NCBI GenBank assembly: GCA_944390115.1 | Contig: CALXOW010000030.1 | Coordinates: forward strand, 1 to 35,005 | DNA: 35,005 bases | Origin: an uncultured Anaerobiospirillum sp. | GTDB lineage: Bacteria; Pseudomonadota; Gammaproteobacteria; Enterobacterales; Succinivibrionaceae | Direction of reading: 5' to 3' | In this document: one piece after another, positions 22,559-31,944 of the stretch | How positions within the stretch are numbered: the stretch's first letter is position 1 | Layout of the letters: the number at the start of each line of letters is the position of its first letter | The notes under the pieces: model-generated | The model's database searches: none | Seen by the model: only the letters and a program-made list of their open reading frames with translations | What the model was told of the DNA's origin: nothing | Program-made: the position numbers and the translations under genes

Positions 22559-23935
22559 TTAGGCCATGACGTCCGAGACCACAAACTCGGTGACGATAAG
22601 ACCTAAGGGGTTGAGTAAGAGCAGGCGCTCTGAGCCTTCGGCCGTGCCCTGGGTGAGCGCGCTGTCCTGTTCAAAGGACACCAAGGCGCGCATAGTGCGC
22701 TCATAGCTTTCCGCAGGAGCGCTGATTGTGGAGTCAGCCGCGCCTGCGTGGCTTTGCTCGCGCCAATCGATTTGCAGGGTGTGCTCACCGGTGGCGATGA
22801 CATTGAGAATGTCCACGCTGACGGCGTAAGGCGCCTTATTGCTCAAGGGGTTATGGGCGTTAAAGTAGGCGTCCAGGTCAAAGAAGACCTTGGAGTTGGG
22901 CGCTACTAAGGCGTAAGCCTTGGTCATCAGCTCGCGTTGGAGCGTCTTATCAGGCGTCACCATGCGCACATTGCGCACAAAGTCCGAGAGCTCGGCGGCG
23001 ACCAAGGCAGGCGTGAGCGCCTCTGAAGCCGGGGTTAAGGGGCCGCGATTTAAGACCACGCCTTGGCGATCGACCGTCACGACGTAGGGTTGCAGCGCCG
23101 GGCGGCTGCTTTGGGCGATGAGGGCGGCCAGGCAGAAAAAGGACAGTGCCAGAGAGCCAAAGCTAAAGAGGACCCAGGTTAAGTGCGAGCGCAGGCCATT
23201 TAACATGACCTCACTGCGCTTTAAGCCTAGGGTCTTGCTCAGGCTTAAGTCCTCTAAGGCCGCTGCGCGGGCTTGGCGGTTTAGGACCTGCGTGCCATTG
23301 AGCTCATAAGCCTCCTCATAAAATGAGTTTGTCGGCTGTGGTGTCAGGTCCTTAGGGCCAGGGCCGCTGTCATCGTTCTCAGCGGCTGCATCCAGCGCAT
23401 TTAAGATCGCGCTCTCCTCGCGCGGGTCGAGGTCGGTGGCCACGATTTCGCGGTCGCACAGGGGCGGGCGCTGGCTGGCGCGGCGCGCATCACTGACCGG
23501 GTCGCCCAAGGTAAATTCCTCAGCCCACAGGCTGACTTCTTGGGTCGTGGTGCGCTTAACGAAGTGGCGGCGCGCCGCTAGGACATCGTTGAGCACACAG
23601 TCATTGGGCTCGGGACATGGTGCCGCTTGGGGATTTGCGGGCGGCACCTGTTGGGGCTTAGCCTCGGGCACCAGACCCTCTGGCGCCGGGGCAAGCTCCG
23701 GCTGGAGTTCCTGGGCGGGCTCTGGGGCCTGCTGGAGCGTATCGCCTTGCAACAGACGCTTGAGCTCTGGGGATTGCTCGGGGAGCGGACTTGGCTGAGG
23801 GCGCTTGCCCGCTTGCAGCTCATCGCTTTCGGCGTCTAACAGCTCCAGCTCAGCTTCGGATAAGCCGGTCGGATCTTCTAAGCAATATGGAGGGTCGCTT
23901 AAAGCGTCGTGGGGATTTAATGGAAGGCGTGGCAT
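22559..23935 (-). CDS. trbF: TrbF (VirB8 type) with a 200-residue N-terminal extension
   Basis: A 458-residue protein in which the family part begins near residue 203 (NSFYEEAYELNGTQVLNRQA). A membrane helix at about 252-274 (TWVLFSFGSLALSFFCLAAL) is followed by the periplasmic VirB8-like domain (LQPYVVTVDRQGVVLNRG, then RALVSFEQD and NPLGLIVTEFVVSD). P-type TrbF is normally about 230-260 residues. The extra 200 residues are Pro/Glu/Gln rich and acidic (PEPAQELQPELAPAPEGLVP) and would lie in the cytosol. GAGGT lies 5-6 bases before the ATG, so the extension is probably translated. VirB8 proteins organise the inner-membrane complex. Confidence 0.85.
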   Translation of the reverse strand: MPRLPLNPHDALSDPPYCLEDPTGLSEAELELLDAESDELQAGKRPQPSPLPEQSPELKRLLQGDTLQQAPEPAQELQPELAPAPEGLVPEAKPQQVPPANPQAAPCPEPNDCVLNDVLAARRHFVKRTTTQEVSLWAEEFTLGDPVSDARRASQRPPLCDREIVATDLDPREESAILNALDAAAENDDSGPGPKDLTPQPTNSFYEEAYELNGTQVLNRQARAAALEDLSLSKTLGLKRSEVMLNGLRSHLTWVLFSFGSLALSFFCLAALIAQSSRPALQPYVVTVDRQGVVLNRGPLTPASEALTPALVAAELSDFVRNVRMVTPDKTLQRELMTKAYALVAPNSKVFFDLDAYFNAHNPLSNKAPYAVSVDILNVIATGEHTLQIDWREQSHAGAADSTISAPAESYERTMRALVSFEQDSALTQGTAEGSERLLLLNPLGLIVTEFVVSDVMA

Positions 23936-24011
23936 ATTTACCTCTGTTCTGGTGGGTGCGGGGCACGTGGATTAAGCCGTGGGTGGTTTAGTCCACGTGA
24001 CCGCAGGTGGT

Positions 24012-26666
24012 TTAGGCCGCGTGAGCGCCGAGGTGGTGGTAGAACTCGGGCCCAAATTGGGCGTAGAGCTCGTCAACCTGGGCACAGTTGTGGTCACCGG
24101 CAATGGACAAAAGCTGGAGCTCCTGGGGCGGCAAAATCAGATTGACCATGATGCGTTCGGTCCCCTTGATGAAGTAGTAATCGCGCTTAGGGGTCGCGTG
24201 GACTAAGCCTTCGATTTCATTGGGGCTTAAGCCCATCACTTGGTAGGTGTCCTTTAAGGCGGCACTGGCGGCGTCGCAGTTAGCCAAGAAGAAGCGGGTC
24301 TTGGCGCAATCGAGCAGGTTTTCAAAGAAGCTCGATTGCTTTAAGTCCGCTAAGCTTTGGGTCGCTAAGATCACCGCGACATTGAACTTACGTAAGGTCT
24401 TGAACCACTTGAGCAATTCGTCGGCAAAGACTGGGTCTTGCAGCATGAGCCAGGCTTCGTCTAAGACGATGGCCGCCGGGCGCCCATCAAATTGCTGCTC
24501 GATTAAGTGGAAGATCTGCTTTAACACCGGCACGGCAAAGGCAGGCGAGCTCGAGAAGATCTCGGCGCACTCAAAAGTGGTGAGGGCGCGCGTGCCAATC
24601 TCCAAGTTGCTGGTGCCATCAAGCAGGGCACTGCGGGCCGCGCCCACTTGGGTCGAACCTGTTGGTGCATTTGCTGTTGCTGCGGCCTCAGGTTGCTCAG
24701 CGCCCAACTGCTCGGCCACCAATTGCTGCGAGAGTGACTTGAGGTCACCGCCCATGGTGGTGTACGCGGCCAAGGCGGTGCGAATCTCCGGGCGCTGGGT
24801 CGTGATGTAGAACTCACTTAAGGAGCGGCGATTCTTGGGTTGGCTCGAGAGCAAGTTGATGCAGGTGATGATTTCGTTGCGCAGCTCTGGGGTGATGGTG
24901 ACGGAGCTCAGGCGCAGCAAGGTCTCGACAAAGGACACGGCGTAATCGCGCTGTAAGTCGCTCTCAAGGTCATAAAGAGGGCACAGCTGGGCGCGCTCAT
25001 TGTTAAAGGTCAAATGGGTGCCTTCAAGCGCGCGGGTTAAGGCGTAGAAGGAGTAGCCCTTATCAAAGGCAAAGATACGCATGCCCTGATAGCGTAAGAG
25101 ATTGAGCATGAGCTCGCCTAAGAGCACCGACTTGCCTGAGCCGGTCGGTCCAATCACCAAGGTGTGGCCGATGTCGTGGGCGTGCAGATTCAATAGGTAA
25201 TTGCTCGCGCCCTTGGCTCGCACCTGCATTAAAGGCGAGCGCGTGGTGCCCATCATAGGGTTAGGGCAATAGGCCTCGCCGGGCAGCGACTGTTGCAGCG
25301 GCAAAAGGTCGAGCACTACGTCTTGTGAGACGATCGGACGGCGCAGATTCTCGTAGTAGTGGCCTGGTAAGCTGCCTAAATAGGCATCGGTGGCGTTGAT
25401 CGACTCGACTCTACCGATTAAGCCGGTGCGCTCAATGGCCTGCAGCGCGGCGCGCGTGTATTGGGCTAACACCTTGGGATCATCATGGTAGATGAGTAAG
25501 GTGGCGCAATAGGCCCCAAAGACCACTTCGTTGTTGTCGAGGGCGCGCTTGGCCTTATCTAAATCTGCGATCTGGTCTAAAGCGTTTTGGTTGAGCCGGG
25601 CCTCAGGCAGATTGAAGAGTTGGGCGAAGAGACCCTTGCTCTTTTGGGCCCAAAAGCGGCGGTACTTGCCGAGCAAAAAGGTGCTCTTGAGCTGGTCAAA
25701 GTAGATAAAGCGCGTGTTGAAGCGATAAGGGAAGGGCAGCAGGCCTAAGGCATTTAAAAATCCGGGCTCACTCATCTGCGGCAGTCCCTCTAAGGCGATG
25801 ACGCTCACGTAGTTGGGGCCAATCTTCGGCATAAAGCCGTGGATAAAGTCTTGATTGCCGAGCACGGCATCAAGGTAGAGTGGCACTTGTGGCGTCCGTA
25901 CCTTTTGATAGTGGCCGCTGATGCACTCTTGGATATGGCTTAAACCGGCGTGGTAGGTAAAGTCGCCCTCAGCGCAGTACTCACTGCCAAGGGGCTTAAC
26001 CTTAAAGCACAGCTCCAAGGTCGAAATGACCGAGGCGCAGGCCAGTTCAAATTCGTGGACCAAGGCGCGGCTTTGGTTGAGGTCGCTGTCAGGTTGCGCG
26101 CTGAGATTGCCTTGCAGCTGCTCAGGGGCATGATCCGGCTTGGTAATGAGGCGCTCTAAGTGCTGGGCCTTATGATCGGTGCCCAGGTAGGTGATAGTGA
26201 GCACTAAGCGCGAGCGCAGGCCCGGATGCTGCGCACAGTACAAGACGCGTGCGTCTTCAAGCTCTTGGAGCACTTGGTGTGTGCTCCCGCAGGTCCCAGC
26301 ATCAGCTTCGAGCTCAGGGTAATAGGCCTCATCGCGATTGCGGATGAGATCGACGTGGATGCAGTAATTGCCTACGAGCTTGAGCAAGGCCTTTTGCGCC
26401 AGCTCGTAGGTCAGGGCGACTTGTGCCTCACTCATCAGCCCTAAATCGGGCGGCGTGAGCTCATAAAGTGACATCAGGCCGCCTGACTTGAGCACAATGA
26501 CATGGTCGTTTGCTTGCGTGGCGTAATCCAAAAGGTCGCAGGTGGCAGGCAGATCCGGGCAGCGCTGCGCCCACAGTCCCGAGCGCTTAATGGTGGTGAT
26601 GACCCCGGCGACACAGGCCACCCCCATGGTGGCGCATAGGCCAAAGAGGATGCTCAATGTAGTCAT
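24012..26666 (-). CDS. trbE: TrbE, T4SS assembly ATPase (VirB4 type)
   Basis: An 884-residue ATPase that powers pilus assembly and substrate transfer. A short hydrophobic N terminus (LFGLCATMGVACVAGVITTI) may touch the membrane. The N-terminal VirB4 domain follows, then Walker A GPTGSGKSVLL (from 506), Walker B AAIVLDEAWLML and the family's AVILATQSLADL motif. Length is close to RP4 TrbE (about 850). A low-complexity insert (EQPEAAATANAPTGS) interrupts the ATPase domain. SD GAGGAG is close to the ATG. It is the largest gene of the cluster and its motifs are intact, arguing against decay. Confidence 0.94.
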   Translation of the reverse strand: MTTLSILFGLCATMGVACVAGVITTIKRSGLWAQRCPDLPATCDLLDYATQANDHVIVLKSGGLMSLYELTPPDLGLMSEAQVALTYELAQKALLKLVGNYCIHVDLIRNRDEAYYPELEADAGTCGSTHQVLQELEDARVLYCAQHPGLRSRLVLTITYLGTDHKAQHLERLITKPDHAPEQLQGNLSAQPDSDLNQSRALVHEFELACASVISTLELCFKVKPLGSEYCAEGDFTYHAGLSHIQECISGHYQKVRTPQVPLYLDAVLGNQDFIHGFMPKIGPNYVSVIALEGLPQMSEPGFLNALGLLPFPYRFNTRFIYFDQLKSTFLLGKYRRFWAQKSKGLFAQLFNLPEARLNQNALDQIADLDKAKRALDNNEVVFGAYCATLLIYHDDPKVLAQYTRAALQAIERTGLIGRVESINATDAYLGSLPGHYYENLRRPIVSQDVVLDLLPLQQSLPGEAYCPNPMMGTTRSPLMQVRAKGASNYLLNLHAHDIGHTLVIGPTGSGKSVLLGELMLNLLRYQGMRIFAFDKGYSFYALTRALEGTHLTFNNERAQLCPLYDLESDLQRDYAVSFVETLLRLSSVTITPELRNEIITCINLLSSQPKNRRSLSEFYITTQRPEIRTALAAYTTMGGDLKSLSQQLVAEQLGAEQPEAAATANAPTGSTQVGAARSALLDGTSNLEIGTRALTTFECAEIFSSSPAFAVPVLKQIFHLIEQQFDGRPAAIVLDEAWLMLQDPVFADELLKWFKTLRKFNVAVILATQSLADLKQSSFFENLLDCAKTRFFLANCDAASAALKDTYQVMGLSPNEIEGLVHATPKRDYYFIKGTERIMVNLILPPQELQLLSIAGDHNCAQVDELYAQFGPEFYHHLGAHAA

Positions 26667-26723
26667 AATGACTCCTCAGAAAGCCTAGGCCTTACGCGGC
26701 CTAGGCACAATTTAAGGGCTGGA

Positions 26724-27428
26724 CTAATAGCGTTTACGCGGCGGCAAGCCAATGCGTGCTTGCGCGAGGTAGTAATGCTGGTAGTGCAGCTGCCGAATAA
26801 AGACGTGGCGTAAGAGCAAGTCACGCTTACCCATTTGGTGGAGTCCCAAGAACAACAGGAGTGCGACCGGCGTCGTGATCGCAAAGACCACCAAGCTGTG
26901 AGACAAGAAGATGAGGGCGGCGGCGACCAAGAGATTGATTAAGAACAACTCACGGTCACAGCCCAGCATCTGGTTGCTATTACCCAAGGCATGGTAGATG
27001 CGATGCTTGGGCAGCGTGCACGGGCTACTGCCTTTGAGCGCGGCGCTTGGGCCCAAGCCCTCGGGGGCCTCCTGCCCCCTGTGCGCCTGGACTTCCTGCC
27101 CCGCCTGAGCCGCTTGTCCTGCCTGAGCCTCAGGCTTCCCCTGAGCCGTCGGTTCGGGCTGAGCCTCCTGCCATGGCGCAGCCTCTTGGCTGAGCGTGCG
27201 CTCCTGCTGTGGCAGGCTCTCCGGTTCCACTTGCACCTGTGCTAGCGTGGCGTCATCGTCACCGCAGGTTCCAGCGTCAGCTGAACGTAGAGGTTGAGTT
27301 GCCACAGCGGGTGTTGACAGGGCTTCGTGGGATGACGGATGCTCAGGCAAATCGGGTGGAGTGTCCCGTACACTGTGGGCAGCGCGTCCTCCTCGTCCCA
27401 AGAGCCGAGCGATGATGCTAAGTGCCAT
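26724..27428 (-). CDS. trbD: TrbD (VirB3 type) with a 130-residue N-terminal extension
   Basis: A 234-residue protein. The family part is residues about 138-234: HRIYHALGNSNQMLGCDREL, two membrane helices (FLINLLVAAALIFLS and LVVFAITTPVALLLFLG) and a basic tail (LAQARIGLPPRKRY). P-type TrbD/VirB3 is normally about 90-105 residues. The extra N-terminal segment is acidic, Pro/Gln/Glu/Ala rich (QEAAPWQEAQPEPTAQGKPE) and would be cytosolic. GAGGAGG lies about 10 bases before the ATG at 27428, so the extension looks genuine; internal starts near residue 138 are lacking. VirB3 works with VirB4 in the inner membrane. Confidence 0.85.
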   Translation of the reverse strand: MALSIIARLLGRGGRAAHSVRDTPPDLPEHPSSHEALSTPAVATQPLRSADAGTCGDDDATLAQVQVEPESLPQQERTLSQEAAPWQEAQPEPTAQGKPEAQAGQAAQAGQEVQAHRGQEAPEGLGPSAALKGSSPCTLPKHRIYHALGNSNQMLGCDRELFLINLLVAAALIFLSHSLVVFAITTPVALLLFLGLHQMGKRDLLLRHVFIRQLHYQHYYLAQARIGLPPRKRY

Positions 27429-27446
27429 GACACTACGTCCTCCTCA

Positions 27447-28460
27447 TTAGCGCTGGGCTAAGTGGTACGGCTGAGGCAGGTACTCGCTTGGCTCTTGCTC
27501 CTCAATCAAGACCGCCCCCTCAAAGTTAGCTTCCTCTAAGCTGCGGGCAATCTCGTCCCACGGGACTTCTTGGTAGCTATCGAAGTCGGAGCGATCTAAG
27601 TCGTAGAGCGCCATAATCTCGGGGATAAAGACCGTCTCCTGGCGCTGCTTATTGAGGACGTGCGCTGGGTCAGTCTGCTCCTTAGAGACCACGTTCTGCG
27701 AGGTCGCTTCGTTCTCGGGCATAGGAATGGCGGCACCGTTGAAGAAGTTGCTCATCAGCGAGTTGGCGCCGATAAGTAAGGTCATCACTAAGACGATATA
27801 GACCATCGTGCGGGCAAAGCCTCGGATCTCACCGCCACCTAGGATGAGCGTGATACCGCTGACCACGATGCCGATAAGCGAGATGGCAAAGGCCACCGGT
27901 CCAGTTAAGGACTTTTGAAAGTCCGACAGCCACGACTCATACGGCAGCGCCGTGCCCGCGCTGGTATCGGCGGCCCAGGCAGGTTGCAGGTACAAGCCTA
28001 AAAAGCACAGCACTAAGACGGCTGCGCAGGTGAGGCTCAGGCGCAAGAACCACGGCATACTGCTCGAAGCTGCCGGGGCCTCAAGTCCCGAGAGCTCGGA
28101 CTGAGTCGCCAAAGGCGCGGCCGTGCTGGTGCCCGCAAGCGAAGCGAGCTTAGGCAGACGCGCAGCGTCCTGGACCGTACTGTCCCCTGCGCTGTCCTGA
28201 GCAGCGTTCTGAGCTGCGTTGTCCGCTACCGCACCCTGTGCCACCTCGTCAGAGGCGCTGACGAAGGGCTCGTCCTCATAATGAGTGACGGTGGCATCAA
28301 CGGAGAAGTCGCGGGCCCATGGCTCGGCACGCTCCGGGCTTGGAGCGCAGCCTAAGACCTCATCGCGCAACCAGTTGTAGTTGAGCATGGTCTGCAGCGC
28401 ATCAAAGGAGGAGACGGAGGCCTGAGCCTCAGGCCAAGTAGGTGTTATAAGTTGAGACAT
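27447..28460 (-). CDS. trbC: TrbC pilin (VirB2 type) with long N- and C-terminal extensions
   Basis: A 337-residue protein containing a canonical P-type pilin: signal-like segment [20 protein letters not shown] (from 135) with cleavage after AWA (163). The mature part then reads [37 protein letters not shown] and [18 protein letters not shown]. This closely resembles RP4 TrbC, which is only about 145 residues. Residues 1-134 precede the signal and are acidic and Ala/Gln rich; about 90 acidic residues follow the pilin core. ATG 28460 has GAGGA 8 bases upstream and is preferred over ATG 28583, which overlaps trbB and lacks an SD. Met135 (28058) could give a normal prepilin but has no visible SD. 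The TraF-type cyclase is not in the window. Confidence 0.85.
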   Translation of the reverse strand: MSQLITPTWPEAQASVSSFDALQTMLNYNWLRDEVLGCAPSPERAEPWARDFSVDATVTHYEDEPFVSASDEVAQGAVADNAAQNAAQDSAGDSTVQDAARLPKLASLAGTSTAAPLATQSELSGLEAPAASSSMPWFLRLSLTCAAVLVLCFLGLYLQPAWAADTSAGTALPYESWLSDFQKSLTGPVAFAISLIGIVVSGITLILGGGEIRGFARTMVYIVLVMTLLIGANSLMSNFFNGAAIPMPENEATSQNVVSKEQTDPAHVLNKQRQETVFIPEIMALYDLDRSDFDSYQEVPWDEIARSLEEANFEGAVLIEEQEPSEYLPQPYHLAQR

Positions 28461-28563
28461 GACAAGATCCTCAAGGGTTAAAAGAGGCTTGGGCTCTCGG
28501 TAAGAATGCGCCCAAGCTATAGGGTGAGCCGGGGTCCATTGGGACGCGACGGCTTGCCTCCGG

Positions 28564-29766
28564 CTAAGCGACGCGGCGTTCATGGGCGCGGCGCTGCTCT
28601 AAGGCGGCGGCTAAATCGGTGGTTACGGGAATGAGGGCAAAGTGCCCGTTCTGGTAGCCGGCGCAGACGGCGATGTCCGTGACTTGGCGCGTCAGGTCCA
28701 CGCGCTCGGTTTGCACGATGAGGTCGATGGCGCTGGCGACCATGGGCTCAATCTGGCGCGGGCAGCTGGGGTTGCGCGACACCAGTAAGGTCAGGCGTTG
28801 CAGTGCTTGCTCCGGTGACCCCGCGTGAATGGTGGCCAGGCCGCCTCGGTGGCCGGTGGTCAGGGCGTCGACCAAATCTAGGGCCTCCGGGCCTCGTACT
28901 TCGCCCACCACAATGCGATCGGGGCGCAGGCGCAGGGCTGAGCGCAGCAAGGTGGAAAGCTCAACCTTGCCATTGCCCACTAAGTGGACGTAATTGCCCG
29001 GCAGACTCGAGAGCTCCTTGGTGTCCTCAATGGAGATCACGCGCTCTTGCGGCTGCGTGAGGCTCAGCTCATTGAGCAGGGTGTCAACCAAGGTGGTCTT
29101 ACCTGAGCCGGTCGCACCTGAAATCAGAATTGAGAGGTGCTGGTCTAAGGCTGAGCGCAGAATCTGAGCTTGCACCGAAGTGAGCGTGCTCAGGGCCACT
29201 AAGTCCTCTAAGGTATGGCTTTGGTCTTGGTGACGGCGAATGGCGAAGACCGGAGCGCTGACCAAGGGCGGTAATAGGCCTTCAAAGCGGGCGTTATGGG
29301 CGCTGATATCACCCGACAAAATCGGGCAAGCGCAGCTGAGGTCTTGCCCCAGCAAGGTGGCCAAGGCGCGCATCGCGTTTTGCGCCGCTGCTGCGCTCAT
29401 GGTGCCTAAGTGGCACATGCCATACTGCTTGTGCTCGACCATGAGTTCACCTGAGTCATTGAGCATGATCTCGGTGATCTCAGGCTCGTTGAAGGCACTG
29501 CTGACCGCCCGGCCAAATAATCGCTCAATGAGCGGATCGCGGCTAGCGTCAGGCTCAAAGACCAATTGCTTGCTGCTGCCCGTTTGGTTTAAAGCGCAGG
29601 CTAAAACCGTTGGGCCTTCAGGCGCCGCTTTCTGCTGAGTGGGTGCAGGGCGGCTGGCAGTTGCCTGGGACAAAGCGGCACGGCGCGTGGTAATGGCGTT
29701 GAGGGCGGCGCTGAGCGCGATGGGCGCTTCAGGCGCGGGGTGCAGCGGGAAATCTGAAAGTATCAT
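28564..29766 (-). CDS. trbB: TrbB, hexameric T4SS traffic ATPase (VirB11 type)
   Basis: A 400-residue cytosolic ATPase. Walker A GATGSGKT lies at 217-224, the Asp box ISIEDTKEL near 245, Walker B IVVGEVRG near 285-292 and the His box [13 protein letters not shown] at 304-316. Together these define the VirB11/TrbB family. The first 65 residues are an Ala/Pro-rich lead-in. ATG 29766 with GAGG 6 bases upstream is preferred to the GTG at 29790. It is the first gene of the trb block, as in RP4, and the promoter should lie in the AT-rich gap before it. Confidence 0.94.
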   Translation of the reverse strand: MILSDFPLHPAPEAPIALSAALNAITTRRAALSQATASRPAPTQQKAAPEGPTVLACALNQTGSSKQLVFEPDASRDPLIERLFGRAVSSAFNEPEITEIMLNDSGELMVEHKQYGMCHLGTMSAAAAQNAMRALATLLGQDLSCACPILSGDISAHNARFEGLLPPLVSAPVFAIRRHQDQSHTLEDLVALSTLTSVQAQILRSALDQHLSILISGATGSGKTTLVDTLLNELSLTQPQERVISIEDTKELSSLPGNYVHLVGNGKVELSTLLRSALRLRPDRIVVGEVRGPEALDLVDALTTGHRGGLATIHAGSPEQALQRLTLLVSRNPSCPRQIEPMVASAIDLIVQTERVDLTRQVTDIAVCAGYQNGHFALIPVTTDLAAALEQRRAHERRVA

Positions 29767-30965
29767 GGCAAGCCTCGCAAACTTGGTCACTTAACAAAAC
29801 GCTTGCAATCTGCTTCTTTGCGTTTTTTCTTGATTTCAGGATAGAAAGTGACCAGCGCTGCCATGGGGGCTAAATCGCTCTGAAGCAACATGAGCGCGTA
29901 TAAAAGTCTTTAATAGGCTCTTTTTCTGGGCATAAAGAACACGAACAATGTCAGAGGCAGGGATAAATAGGGTTAAAAAGGGGGTAAAAAGGCCTGATTT
30001 ACGGAACGTTCTATATCTAGTTTATTCCGAGTATTGGTACAATAAGCCCCAAAATCTGCTATTAAAGCGCATATTTAAGCCATTCTTGGTTTGTATCAAA
30101 AAGCTGATGTATGCGATTACATTGAAGCCAAGCTGCTCAGGCTGTAGCTAGTGCAGGTCAGAAAAAGTATCTAGTTTTTTCTGATTTGCTCCGAACAGCT
30201 AGAAGGCTGATAAATAGCGCGATTTAGGCGCTCTCTGCGTTATAAAGTTTTGTATTGTTGTAAGTGATAAATCCGATAAATAAGCCAAGTTTTGGCCAAA
30301 TATTCTTTGGCACTTGTTCGGCGCCATATCTAGGAAGGGCTAAATTGACCAAATAGTGAGGTTTAGTGCTAACACAGGTTTAGAGCATGGATACTCGGCT
30401 CTTGAGGTTGCAGCTACTACGATGTTTGGGCTTAGGATTAGGCGTGGCGCGATGGCTCTAATTTTTTAAATCTACGGCTCAAGTGGGGTGAGCAGGGAGG
30501 GGGCGGTCTGTGGGAAAATTATTTTTGCATCACATCAATTAACCAATTTGGGGGTGGGTATTGGCTTGGCGCGCGCTGCTTGATGCGGTGGTGCAATAGG
30601 ATAGAGCTGGGATTAGCTGGGGCGCTGTGCTTTAGCTAAGCCAGTGGCGCTATGCTGATGCTGTGGCTTGAGAGGCTGCGCTATAATCGTACGCAGTATG
30701 CGGTGCAGGGTGCATTCTTTATGCATTCTTTGCTGGCAATTTGAGCTAAGTCCATAATTGCTTGGTCAAGTTGGGGTAAAGTAAAAGGTGCCGGGCTTGT
30801 CCCGCGTATTATCATGTGTCGTGGTACCTCTTGGTGCGTGCAACTGTCTTAAGCAGGCGGCTCTTTTTTGGGGGGCGCGCCTTTGCAGGCTTAAGCTTAG
30901 TGCTTTAGGTGCTGGGGCGGGCATGGGCAAACGCCACCACAGAGCTTTGGTGAGGAGTGATTTTC
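29767..30965. other. AT-rich intergenic region between trbB and cpoB
   Basis: About 1.2 kb without a supported gene. Roughly 29880-30540 is clearly richer in A+T than its surroundings. Frames at 29948-30151 and 30788-30991 (67 codons each) lack an SD or a recognisable product. An AT-rich hairpin TCAGAAAAA/TTTTTCTGA (30158-30166/30176-30184) is present. TATAAT occurs at 30682-30687 with no good -35 box, a weak candidate for the cpoB promoter. No tRNA, integrase or clear att repeat was found. Confidence 0.55.
30682..30687 (+). promoter_or_regulatory. TATAAT -10-like box, possible cpoB promoter
   Basis: Perfect -10 hexamer 278 bases before the cpoB start. The hexamer at 17-bp spacing is TGCTGT, a poor -35, so the assignment is tentative. 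Confidence 0.25.
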
Positions 30966-31727
30966 GTGCAGGTCAATACTTTATGGCCTAAGGCAGTTTG
31001 CTTAGGTGCAATGCTGACGTTAGGAGCACATAGTGCGCTCGCCGATGAGGCGTCCTTACAGCGCCAGATTAACGCGCAGCAAAATCAAATTTATCAGCTG
31101 CAACAAGACATCGCTTACCTGCGTGGTGAGCTCGAGCAGCTACGCTACTTATCAAGCCGCCAAGGTTCAATGGGGGCTAATACGGTGGTGCCGGTGCAGC
31201 AAACTCCGGTGGCGGTCAACCAGCCTACTAATGTCAATGGCACTGCCGGTCCGGTCACTCCGATGGGCAATGACAATTTAGCCAGCCATAGAGCTCAGGC
31301 CGTGCAGCCGACGACCCCTGCTACTTCGGGCAATACCATTGCCTTACGTGGGGTGGATGCTACGGCCCAGCAGGCCTATAACGCCGCTTATGCTTGCGTA
31401 CAGCGCAACGATTTACAAGGGGCGCAAACCGCCTTTAAGAATTACGTTGAGACCTATCCTGACAATGCCCTCACCCCTAATGCGTGGTATTGGTTAGGTC
31501 AGGTCCAGTACCAACAAGCGATCTACGATCAGGCCCGTTTAAGCTTCTTAAACGTCGCCCGCTTTAACGATTCGCAGAAGCGTCCAGACGCTTTGTATAA
31601 GCTGGGCATGATCAGCAAGTTTATCGGGGATCAGGATAAGGCCACCCGTTACTTCCAATTGGTGCTGCAATCCTATCCTAATGATGCGGCTGCCACTCTC
31701 GCAAGCCGCGAATTGCAACGCCAGTAA
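30966..31727 (+). CDS. cpoB: CpoB (YbgF), periplasmic cell-division coordinator
   Basis: A 253-residue periplasmic protein that links PBP1B activity with the Tol-Pal system during constriction. The signal peptide ends SALA (about residue 26). The trimerising coiled coil covers about 28-62 (LQRQINAQQNQIYQLQQDIA). A Pro/Thr/Asn-rich linker runs to about 130. Three TPR repeats then fill the C-terminal third (AYNAAYACVQRNDLQGAQTA, NAWYWLGQVQYQQAIYDQA, DALYKLGMISKFIGDQDKA). GTG 30966 is chosen since GAGGA stands 9 bases before it; GTG 30957 would be too close to that SD. No tol or pal gene lies upstream here; trb genes occupy that side instead. Confidence 0.9.
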   Translation: MQVNTLWPKAVCLGAMLTLGAHSALADEASLQRQINAQQNQIYQLQQDIAYLRGELEQLRYLSSRQGSMGANTVVPVQQTPVAVNQPTNVNGTAGPVTPMGNDNLASHRAQAVQPTTPATSGNTIALRGVDATAQQAYNAAYACVQRNDLQGAQTAFKNYVETYPDNALTPNAWYWLGQVQYQQAIYDQARLSFLNVARFNDSQKRPDALYKLGMISKFIGDQDKATRYFQLVLQSYPNDAAATLASRELQRQ

Positions 31728-31761
31728 GGCTCAGGCCCTTAAGGGCTAGGTTTTAATGAAA

Positions 31762-31789
31762 ACCAAAGCGGCCTGAGGGCCGCTTTGGT
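31762..31789 (+). terminator. Terminator after cpoB
   Basis: ACCAAAGCGGCC (31762-31773) pairs perfectly with GGCCGCTTTGGT (31778-31789) around TGAG. It lies 34 bases past the cpoB stop. The downstream tract is CTATCTGG, so the T run is weak. Confidence 0.65.
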
Positions 31790-31803
31790 CTATCTGGCGT
31801 GTC

Positions 31804-31892
31804 GCATCTATTGCGTTGCATCTTACTTAATTGCAGCTTGCTTGATTGCAGCTTACCTGGCTGCATCTTGCAGGGGTGCATCTGAGTTGGTT
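31804..31892 (+). repeat. Tandem array of six 14-15-bp units upstream of tamA
   Basis: Units start at 31804, 31818, 31833, 31848, 31863 and 31878, each opening GCATCT or GCAGCTT, with consensus near GCATCTTGCTTGATT. The first unit is 14 bp and the others 15 bp. The array fills the gap between the cpoB terminator and the tamA start. It is imperfect, so it is old or under selection. Confidence 0.65.
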
Positions 31893-31944
31893 TTTGTGGG
31901 GCTGCGGTCTTGAAGACTGCTGGCGTGAGATTAGAGGTGCGCTT

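Noticed and set aside
24247-24810. 187-codon plus-strand frame opposite trbE
   Set aside because: It lies antisense to the conserved ATPase domain of TrbE; a shadow of GC-rich codon use.
29948-30151. 67-codon frame in the AT-rich gap before cpoB
   Set aside because: The product has no recognisable domain and no SD precedes it, although its basic composition could suit a small protein.
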